Made by a program: the position numbers and the translations under genes
Part shown: positions 1 to 8,950 of the stretch, in pieces
Layout: every line of letters begins with the position of its first letter
Position numbering within the stretch: the first letter of the stretch is position 1
Notes under the pieces: generated by a model
Database searches by the model: none
Seen by the model: only the letters and a program-made list of their open reading frames with translations
Told to the model about the DNA's origin: nothing
Assembly: GCA_033807775.1 (NCBI GenBank)
Contig: CM066326.1
Coordinates: 88,016,873 to 88,080,872, forward strand
Source: Saussurea involucrata
Lineage: Eukaryota; Streptophyta; Magnoliopsida; Asterales; Asteraceae
Direction of reading: 5' to 3'
DNA length: 64,000 nt

Positions 1-158
1 AGGTCTAGATGATGGTTGTTATCTAGAAACTGCACCTTTGGACTTGTACTCGGATATATCTCTTCGTCTAAGTCATGCGCGTTAACTGATGGATGTGACG
101 AACGATGCGAACGAATGATGGTATTTTCATCCGAAGCATATTCATCGTGATCAGCCAT
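1..158 (-). pseudogene. A1 ORF3, N-terminal part, cut by the window edge
   Basis: Starts at the ATG at 158, directly after a CAG acceptor, and reads an acidic, Ser/His-rich N-terminus (SDENTIIRSHRSSHPSVN) to the window edge. It matches the first 53 codons of A2 ORF3. No lesion is visible in this piece. The rest lies outside, and its A2 and C relatives are broken, so intactness cannot be judged. Confidence 0.75.
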
Positions 159-678
159 CTGGAATAGTACACAGTTAAGAATCGGACCAAAATCGAGTTT
201 GCCTTGAAAAACTTTTCCAATTTTTTTTTTCTATGTGTTGGCCAAGTCGCAATCAACTAGAAATAGCAGGTCACAGACCACTGCGACATTGCAATGGGAA
301 GAGGGTGAGACCAGGTAAAGTCGCAATACAAGATTGCGATTTGGTCCTCAAGTCGCAATGAACGAATGCGACTCAGATGAATGTGAGACCACTGCGACTT
401 GCTTGAACATATGAAGACATGTTGACTGCGACTTCGATGAACACAGAAAAATCCTAAGTGTTCAAGCCCTAAAAACTTGTTTTTCGCACAACATATGTTA
501 AAACTACCACAGACAGACTCGTATATGCATCGTGAGTGAACCCTAACCATCTAGAATCCCTAACTAACAACAACAAATGGATTTTAAGCAGATTCAAGAA
601 ATACGACCCTAAAACCCTAAACTCGAATGTAGCATGCGATTTAATGGATGAAAATCACTGAGAATCGAGATATATTAC
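159..678 (-). other. Predicted 5'UTR intron of A1 ORF3
   Basis: On the minus strand a donor (ATCAAG then GTAATA) lies at 678/679 and a pyrimidine-rich acceptor ending TATTCCAG touches the ORF3 ATG at 158, giving a 520-base intron. The corresponding donor and acceptor positions are present in A2, B and C. The intron contains AAACCCTAA-like telo-box repeats (about 600-625), common in first introns of plant genes, and GTCGCAAT hairpin-type repeats at 255-435. Splicing is inferred from sequence only. Confidence 0.55.
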
Positions 679-806
679 CTTGATGATGATCTGAAACGAA
701 TGCACGAACCAGAAACACGAAAATCACTTTGAATCGAAAACGCAGTTGGGAGAGACTTCGAAAGGGTTTAAGAGAATTTTTGAATTTTGAAAAGAGTCAA
801 AGTCTC

Positions 807-882
807 AATATATACGAATTTTGAAAAAACGGTGACACGTGGCACAATCTGATTGGTCCAAAGATTTGACCAGCCACGTGTC
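807..882 (-). promoter_or_regulatory. Internal promoter candidate for A1 ORF3
   Basis: Read on the minus strand: a G-box CACGTG (inside 873-882), a CCAAT box (852-856), a second G-box (inside 834-843) and then TATATATT (807-814). The two G-boxes are inverted copies, GACACGTGGC and GCCACGTGTC, about 30 bp apart. A short 5' exon (about 780-679) follows before the donor at 678. The TATA octamer equals the one in this family's LTR (22154-22161). The same layout is in A2 and C and, weaker, in B. Confidence 0.6.
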
Positions 883-889
883 ATCAAGT

Positions 890-1245
890 CGCAATGAACA
901 AATCACGAGTTGATAAATTTTGAAGTCGTAATAGACCATTGCGATTCGCACTGTTCATCTGACCAAGTCGCAGTAGGCCATTGCGATTCGGTACTGTTCA
1001 CATGGTCAAGTCGCAGTAGGCCATTGCGATTTGGCACTGTTCACATGGTCAATTCGCAGTAGGCCATTGCGATTTGGCACTGTTCAAACCTCCAAGTCGC
1101 AATAGACCATTGCGATTTGGCACTGTTCAAACTTCCAAGTATCAATGCACCATTGCGATTTGATACTATTTAAGCTCATTGAGAAGTCGCAATAGAAGGC
1201 TGCGACATCTCACTGTTCACATGTGAAATCGCAAGCGATATTAAT
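890..1245. repeat. Hairpin-module tandem array, A1 spacer
   Basis: About seven degenerate units of about 43 bp. Each has GTCGCAAT, a 4-6 base loop such as AGACC, ATTGCGAT, and then CACTGTTCA plus a short linker. The arms TCGCAAT and ATTGCGA are complementary, so every unit can fold. The array is just upstream, in the coding sense, of the ORF3 promoter candidate. Similar units occur in the leader at 8585-8880. Confidence 0.85.
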
Positions 1246-1784
1246 GTAAATTTGGACATTTTTCAGATAACAAAAGAAAGATTTTATCACATTGGAAGAT
1301 GTCCAACTTCCAATTGATTAAGCACTTAAGGTTTTAAAACACGGTTTTCACTCCCCTTTAAATGATGCAAAGATTTTGCAAGAAGATTTTCATCATTTAA
1401 AAGCAAGTGGTTTAAAAACAGATTAGAGTACTTACCTTAACTCCTCAGAAATTGTTAAACACAACAGATCAACACTCACATGATGTGTATGCACACTCCC
1501 CCTAGATTTGTGCATAGGATGAAATCTGTTTACTCCCCCTGAAATCATGAACAAACCTTTCGTGCAGATACAGATAACATAACATATCATAAATAAGACA
1601 AATTAAACGAACTGAGAAAAGAAGAAAAAATTGAAGAAATATATAAAATACAACGAGGATATGACAATTTAAATAACATATATTAAAAATAGAATATGAT
1701 GAAAATTTTAGTGTATTAATCTAGAAGCAAAGTCTAGATTAAGATACAAATATTTCCATCAATTATATGTTTAATATATGGAAG
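1246..1784 (-). other. Pol-ORF3 spacer with internal polypurine tracts
   Basis: No gene. On the minus strand it carries GGGGAG-type purine tracts near 1352-1358, 1496-1503 and 1530-1537, resembling the true polypurine tract of the family. The corresponding tracts are present in A2, B and C at the same spacing. The rest is AT-rich without visible coding capacity. Confidence 0.6.
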
Positions 1785-4700
1785 TTAAACTTTCATATTA
1801 AGCATGCCGAGCTTGGATACAAGAAAATTGAAACGTTTTTCATCCAAGGCTTTGGTAAAGAGATCGGCAAGCTGAAACTCAGTTGTAACAAAATATAATT
1901 CAACAGTTCCTTTCTCAACATGATCTTTTATGAAATGATACCTGATGTCGATATGCTTGGTTTTGGTGTGTTGGACAGGGTTAGCAGATATGGCGATTGC
2001 ACTTTTACTGTCACAGTAAATGGGGATTTTCTCATATTTAAACCCATAGTCCATGAGTTGTGTCTTCATCCAAAGAACTTGTGAACAACAGCTCGCAGCG
2101 GCAACGTATTCTGCTTCCGCTGTAGAAGTGGAAACACAATTTTGCTTCTTTGATGACCAACTCACGAGCTTGTCACCCAAAAACTGAATATGACCAGAAG
2201 TACTCTTTCTGTCCAACATGCTTCCTCCGTGATCAGCATCTGAGTATGCGGTGAGTTCGAAACCGGTTCCCTTGGGATACCACAGTCCGAGATACGGAGT
2301 GCCTTTCAAGTATCGAAAAATTCTTTTGACGGCGCCAAGGTGTGACATTTTAGGATTAGCTTGAAATCTAGCACAGAGACAAGTCGAAAACATTATATCT
2401 GGACGACTAGCGGTCAGGTACATTAAAGACCCAATCATTCCTCTATAAAGTTTTACATCAGCATCAACACCATGTGGATCAGGACCAATTTTGGACGCAT
2501 GAGTCATAGGTGTACCAATCGAAGTACAGTTCTCCATCTTGAATTTCTTCAAAATGTCAAACACATATTTTGACTGATTGATGAAGATACCAGTTGAAAA
2601 TTGTTTCACTTGTAATCCGAGAAAGAAATTAATCTCTCCCATCATACTCATTTGGAATTGAGTCATCATAATGCCCGAAAACCAAGTACAAAGTCCAGGA
2701 TTAGTCGAACCAAAAATAATATCATCAACGTAAATCTGAACTAAGAGAATATCACCTTCCTTGCGTAGAGTAAATAAAGTTGTGTCGATTTTACCTTTCT
2801 CAAAGCCAGCTTTTAGTAGGAAGGTTGATAGTACTTCATACCAGGCACGGGGGGCTTGCTTCAGACCGTAAAGCGCTTTGTCAAGAATGTAGACGTGATC
2901 TGGATGTTCTTTGTCCACAAAGCCTTCAGGTTGAGACACGTACACTTCCTCCTTAAGAACACCATTCAAGAAAGCAGTCTTCACGTCCATTTGATAGACA
3001 GTGAAGTTCTTGAAAGCGGCATATGAAAGAAACATCCGAATTGCCTCAAGACGAGCAACCGGCGCGTACGTCTCATCATAATCTATCCCCTCCTGTTGCC
3101 TATACCCTTTAGCTACCAATCTAGCTTTGTTTCGCACAATTACTCCGTCTTCATCTTTCTTGTTCTTTAGGACCCACTTCGTACCAATAACTGTTTTACC
3201 CTTGGGTCGCGGAACTAATCTCCACACTTTCAAAGCTTCGAACTGATTCAGTTCTTCTTGCATCGCAATCAACCAGTCAGGATCTTCTAAAGCCCGTTGA
3301 ACTGTTGAAGGTTCAACCTGACTTAAGAATAGCGCGTATAAGATTTCATTTGCGGTTGCGGAAGCGGATCTTGTCTTTACTGGTTCAGATACATCACCAA
3401 TCACCTGATCAATTGGGTGACTGCGTGTCCACTTGGTAGAGTGTGTATGGAGAGATACAGCACCATCATTGGGGTCTACAAGGGTAGGATCCGCATCAAA
3501 GTTCAACTCGATCGTTAGTGTCGGTTCCGGATTTGAGACGGGTTGCCTGTCAGAATTGACAATCGGCACAACCTCGGGAACTGATTCGGTAGAATTGTCA
3601 TTTGAAGTTGTTCCCGATGAAGAAGCACCACTTGTAGATATTTGTTGTTGTGCTTGTGAAGAATCTGTTGATGTGTTCCTTGGAGAAATTACAGGAGTAG
3701 TTGAACCAGTATTTGGTGTAGTCAGTACCGGTGAAGGACCTGACATAGAAGTTTGTACTGGCGGGGTTACAACTTGAATCCTGTCATTTACAGATGAAGA
3801 CGATTTGTCACTGTTAAAATAGTCATCATAAAAATATTCAAACAATAAATCAAGTTCATTAGGAGTAGAGTTAGAAGTGGAAGCTTGATCCTTGTTTGAT
3901 GATCTAGTCATCATTGGACGAAATTGTCCAGATGCTAGAATACCAGATAACTCGGGTTCTGTACTGTTTTGCACAGAAGCCATTGCTTCAGTCTCGTCGA
4001 ATTTGACATTAATGCTTTCCATCACAGTTCTGGAAGATTTGAGGTAGATCCTGTATGCTTTTGAAGTGAGAGAGTATCCGATGAAGTAGCCCTCAAGACC
4101 TTTAGGACTGAATTTGTTCAGGTTGTCCTTATCATTCAGCACAATACACCTGCATCCAAAAACACGGAAGTAGTGTATCACAGGTTTTCTATTATTCATT
4201 AACTCATATGGAGTTTTACCAAACCGTCGATGAATGATTGAGCGGTTTTGTGTATAGCATGCCGTTGCAACAGCTTCAGCCCATAGGAATAGTGGTAGAC
4301 CAGCGTAGGACAACATCGTTCTTGCGGCTTCAACAAGTGTGCGATTTCGCCTTTCAACAACACCGTTCTGTTGAGGAGTTCTGGCCACTGAATACTGATG
4401 AGTTATACCTAATGACTTGAAGAAGTCATCAAGAGTCTTGTTCTTGAACTCTGTTCCATTATCTGATCTAACCGTCTGAACTAATTGTTGACGATTCACT
4501 TGAAGCTGTTTGATTAACGAGATGTTCAAGTCAGGAGTTTCATCTTTTGAGCGAAGGAACTTGACCCAAGTGTATCTCGAATAATCATCGACAACCACTA
4601 ACACGTAACGTTTGGCATTGATACTTTGAGTCTTCATCGGACCACAGAGATCCATATGAAGGATTTCCAAAGCCTGTCTTGTGCTGGGCTCGGGTTTCGG

Positions 4701-5261
4701 TAGATGAGGAGCACGCTTCATCTTCCCTTTCTCACAAGCAATACAGAAATTATCTTTCTCAAATGTCAGAACTGGTAAACCTATGACTGAATCACCTAAC
4801 ATCAACTTTTGAATGTAACGGAAATTGAGATGAGATAGTCGTCTATGCCATAACCAACTTTTCTCTAACGACCCTTTTGATATCAAACATATGTCGTTAT
4901 TCGGTTTAAGAGTGGATAGGTCAATGGTATACGGGTTTGACTTCCTAGAACCAACAAGAAGTTCGTCACCTCAATCGGTAAGAACAACACAATGGGTCTT
5001 CTTGAAATGAACCTCTAGGTCTTTGTCACAGAATTGACCTATACTAAATAAGTTGTAACCTAAGCCCTCGACATAATTGACTTTTGTAATCCTTACATTG
5101 TCCTTTACAATGTCCCCATAACCCAAAATTGAAGCATACTGATCATTTCCAAACTTCACTTTTCCACAATCCTGTTCTACAAAATTATCTAGCAGCTCTT
5201 TTCTTCCAGTCATGTGTTTTGTGCACCCTGAATCTAAATACCATACATGACTGGGCTGCAA
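1785..5261 (-). pseudogene. A1 Copia pol (protease-integrase-RT-RNase H), one nonsense codon
   Basis: The order is protease, integrase, reverse transcriptase, RNase H, as in Copia. Visible landmarks are DSGCTKHMTG (protease active site, residues 10-19), the HHCC finger WHRRLSHLN with CIACEKGK, integrase RSDNGTEF, RT YVDDIIFG, and RNase H SDADHGG and TAEAEY. The frame is open except for a TGA at 4971-4973 between protease and the integrase finger, where A2 has a Gly codon. As it stands the copy would give only a 96-residue protease piece. Length and sequence otherwise match A2 pol almost exactly. The pol frame opens just before the gag stop and is -1 relative to gag. Confidence 0.93.
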
Positions 5262-5269
5262 AATGGAAA

Positions 5270-8200
5270 TTAAACAGTTTTAGGTACCCATTGCCAATTG
5301 GGTCCTTTTGAGTTAGTAGGCTTGGGTTTCACATTTTGCTTTCTATAATCGGATTTAAAATAAACATTTGAGTAAAACCAACGATTATAGTCAGAATTGC
5401 AGATAAAATCATCCACACCACAAGAAGCACAAAAAATTTGATCTCTTGCCAAATTAATCAGTTCTCGCATTGAATAAACCTTGTAAGGAACTACAAGTTT
5501 TTGTCTATTGCCAACATCATAATTAATAACATTTGAAACACAATTGTCTTTCTTGGAATTTAAAACATTTGAATTGACGTGGGATGATTTGATCTGGGCC
5601 ACATCCTGTGTGGACTCCTTTATTATCCACTCTAGTCGCGTGTTGTTTCTCAAATTACGATCTGAAAAACCAGACAAATATAAGTTGTAAGCTTTTGAAT
5701 ATTGAGTCTGAAAAGAATTAACACGCTTCTTTCTTTTTGTTTTTCTTTTCTTTTTCTGTAATGATGGTTTTGATTTGGATTTAGAAAGATCATCATTGAC
5801 AAAAACTTTCTCAGCTGTTTTTGAAGATTCTCCTTCTAAAATAATATTTTCAGGTTTCTCTTCATTTATTAGAAAAGTGGTGTGATATGGAAGTTTGGCA
5901 AAAAAATCAAATTGAACAGGCACTTCACATACACCTTTACCTTTGTCCTTACCAACATTCTTGCTTTCAAAATCAATATCAATATCAGTATCAGTATCAT
6001 AGGATGGACTATCATTATCATCAGACTTGGGAAAAAGAAAGTCATTATATTCTTTTCGAAAGATTTTATCTTCTTCTATTGGAAAATATATAGGACGATC
6101 ATTATCAAACTGATCTTCCAAATCCCAAGGTTCATAATCATCTTGGTCATTGGTTGTCCAGTCTCTCAAAAGAGCATTTCCTATAAAGGCTTTGCATGAG
6201 GAGACATCTGAGTCTGAAGATTGTTTTTCTTTTGAAACTATTCCTTTAGATATTTCCTCAAGTTTGGTTTTCATTTCCTTTAAGCTTTCTGAAAACACAG
6301 TGATCATAACTTCCTTTTCGATCTCGAAAGCAAGTTTCTCGTCATTTCTGACTCCTTGAATAGTACTTTCGATCTTGCTTTCGAGGTCCATGAGTTTTTG
6401 TTCAAGAACCATTGGTGGAAAGTATCTTTTACCTTCAAAATCTGGTTTGTCAGTAATATCCTTTTGAGTATTTTCTTTTTCCTCCGGTTCTTTAACTACA
6501 TGACTCTCAAAATAATTGTTTGGTAAGGTTTTCTTAGAATTCAATGCCTTTGCATTGTCTGGACCATACCAAAAAGGAAGTTGCATTTTAACTGTGGTTT
6601 TCCTCTTTATTTCTTCTTCCGCCTTATAGTCTTCATCATCCATCTTGATTTGAAAGTTTGAATATACGGCAAGTTCAATCCATTCAAATTTATACAAAGT
6701 GGGAGACTTTGATAAAGCATTACTTAGGTATTGTGGATTGTCATACCCGATTCCCCACTTTGAGTTGAAATATCTAAACTTGTTTGGTTTATGCATGTGA
6801 ATTGTTTGTTCAGTTTGACCTGCTTTGTACAATTTATTTTCCAGATCTTTAACTTGTTCAGACAATTCATCATTTCTATTTTTGTAAGCATGTAAAAGAC
6901 TCTCAAACTCGCTATTCTTGACTTGCGAACTCAATAATTTATCCGATAGTTCAGTCATTCTATCTTGAAAATAAGCATGACCAATCTCGAATTCAGCCTT
7001 TTTCTTTTTAAAATCCTTTAATTGATTGTCTTGTTCAATTAGTCTTGCCTTTTGAGTGGAAATTATTTCATTTGCTCTATCTTGATCTTTTGTAAGGTTT
7101 TCTAATCTTTTTGTTAAGTAAGCCTGTTGAGTAAAGAATTGATTATAAAGATCGGAATGTACCTCATTTGAAGTAGACTCTGAATCTTCACCATCAGTGT
7201 TCTTGGTCATGAAGCACAGCTTTGTCTGATCATCTTCCTCACCTTCAGCTTCATTATCAGAAAGATCAAGCCAGTATTCTTCTTCAGCCATCAGCACTAT
7301 CCCTGCTTCTTTCTTCTCGGCAAGCAGTAACTTGTTCTTGTAGTATGTAGAATCCCTGACTTTCGGCTTCCAACACTCTTTTGAGAAGTGACCAGGCTTC
7401 CCGTAATTGTAGCATGTCGGAACTTCCTCTTTCTTTTCGAACACCCTTTTCTCTTCCGGCTTCTTATACTCAGGCTTCTTGTACTCCTCTCTTTTGTACT
7501 CAACCTTCTTATCATCAAACCTTCTACTCGACTCAACATTCGCCTTGTGTTCAAAATTCTTAGAACCAGACGCATACCTTTGATTGTTGGACCCGGGAGA
7601 TTTTCCAAACTTTCTCTGAAAAGAGTTAGTAAGAAGTGCCATTGCTCGCTTCATACTTTCAATATCATCTATCTCACCATCTTCACCCTGTTCATCATCA
7701 GAATGCTTTGAATAATTTCTGTTTGGTTTGACAGACACCAAAGCAAGCGGATCTAGTTCTTCTTCCTTCTTATCCTCTCTTTTCTCTTCCCTCTTGTCCT
7801 TCTTTTTCTTTGCCCTCTTGGCTTCAGCATCTTCTTCATCCTGTTTCAAAGTCTCGTACATCTCTTGAAGAGGCAAAACATTCAGCCTTGAATTTTGTTT
7901 CATACGATGAGCATACTTCTTCCACTCGGGTTGAAGTACATTCAAAAACTTCACATTATGCTCAATTATCGATTTGTTGATATTGTATCTGTTCAGCTCG
8001 TTCAAGATAGTAGTGAAACGGTCGTATGTGGAATCAAGAGCTTCACCATCTTTCTGTTTAAAACTCTCATAAAGATTAATAGCATTTGAAATTCTCATAT
8101 GGTTTTCAATCTCAGAACCTTGATAAAGTTTTATCAATTCATCAAACATGGCTTTCCCGGAGTGGTTCTTGCTATCTACCTTTCGGTAAATATCATTAGT

Positions 8201-8501
8201 CAAAGCTTGAATTACAAGGGACTTTGCCATCTTATCCCCATAATATCTCTTCTTCTGTTCAGGGTCATAGTGAATTGGTAAAAACTTCAACAAAGTCGGG
8301 AATAGGTTCACCGTCGGTAAGAATTCCTCTTCTCATTATCTTTTCCATTGGCCCATTAATCAGTGAGTGTGAAATGAACTCCCCGTTCTCTTGTCTCTCC
8401 ACATAATCCATAAAACGGTCTTTCCATATTTTAAACTCTTTGGAAAAAAGAACCGGTGGTTTATCCTTAGATCCAATCGTTAACATATCTCTAGCAGTCA
8501 T
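5270..8501 (-). pseudogene. A1 gag, one N-terminal frameshift
   Basis: Capsid/nucleocapsid polyprotein. ATG at 8501 begins MTARDMLTIGSKDK. After about 75 codons an extra A in a run of A (about 8280-8284) shifts the frame, and the remaining 1000 codons read open to 5270. Parts in order: UBN2-like capsid region (about 7880-8500), Lys/Glu-rich linker, zinc knuckle near 7390-7430, then a long coiled-coil and acidic tail unusual in length for Copia gag, ending WVPKTV. The zinc knuckle reads CYNYGKPGHFSKEC: the second Cys is Tyr, whereas A2 keeps CYNCGKPGH. Confidence 0.9.
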
Positions 8502-8880
8502 ATTCGATTACTTGTCTTTGATCGTTTGTATTCTTTAGATTTGATTAGTAAAAAAAATGATTTCAAACTGAAGTCTCAACCCACTAAAGTCGCAATAGGT
8601 TTGAAGTTGCAATGCAATGAAGTCGCAATGCTTGAAGTCGCAACAGTTGGAATCGCAACAAATGAAGTCGCAATAATTGGAATCGCAACACTTGGAGTCG
8701 CAATGAAATGGAATCGCAACAGAGTAAAAATTCACTCGAGTCGCAATAGATGATTGCGAGTTGGTACTGTTCACGGGGTAATGGACTGCGAGTCGGGATC
8801 GAAGTCGCAATAGGTCACTGCGATTTGGGAGTCAAGTCGCAATAGGTCACTGCGATTTGGGAGTCAAGTCGCAATAGGTC
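8502..8880 (-). repeat. A1 leader remnant with GTCGCAAT hairpin repeats
   Basis: Untranslated leader upstream of gag. From about 8585 it holds more than ten copies of GTCGCAAT or AATCGCAAC and two direct units of GTCGCAATAGGTCACTGCGA type, plus one followed by TACTGTTCA (8765-8774). The leader stops abruptly at about 8880. Compared with A2 the next 727 bp are missing, including the primer binding site. Confidence 0.85.
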
Positions 8881-8881
8881 A

Positions 8882-8917
8882 CCTCTACTTAGTACAACTA
8901 GAATTTAGGCACTAACA
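8882..8917 (-). mobile_element. Relict 36-bp LTR between A1 and A2
   Basis: Matches the start (U3 end) of the A LTR, 22200-22235, and ends in TGTTAG on the minus strand next to the A2 polypurine tract. The other 216 bp are gone. The breakpoint lies at AATAGG-type microhomology shared by leader (21466-21471) and LTR (about 22190-22196), pointing to illegitimate recombination after the tandem formed. Confidence 0.85.
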
Positions 8918-8929
8918 TTCTCCCCCTTT
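8918..8929 (-). promoter_or_regulatory. A2 polypurine tract
   Basis: Minus strand AAAGGGGGAGAA directly abuts the LTR start TGTTAG. This is the usual plus-strand primer site of an LTR element and fixes the 3' LTR border. Confidence 0.85.
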
Positions 8930-8950
8930 GTACAAGTAGAGGCAAAGAAA

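Noticed and set aside
600..625. Interstitial telomere repeat (AAACCCTAA)
   Set aside because: Only two or three degenerate units. Reads better as telo-boxes of a plant first intron.
890..1245. CRISPR-like array of short palindromic repeats
   Set aside because: Units are degenerate, contiguous and variable with no unique spacers, no cas genes, and lie in a plant retrotransposon.
3433..3777. Plus-strand ORF antisense to pol (also 16141-16497)
   Set aside because: Shadow of the low-complexity Ser/Thr/Pro linker of pol on the other strand.
5262..5300. Classical -1 ribosomal slippery site between gag and pol
   Set aside because: No XXXYYYZ heptamer in the few-codon overlap. A TAA in the pol frame sits directly upstream.
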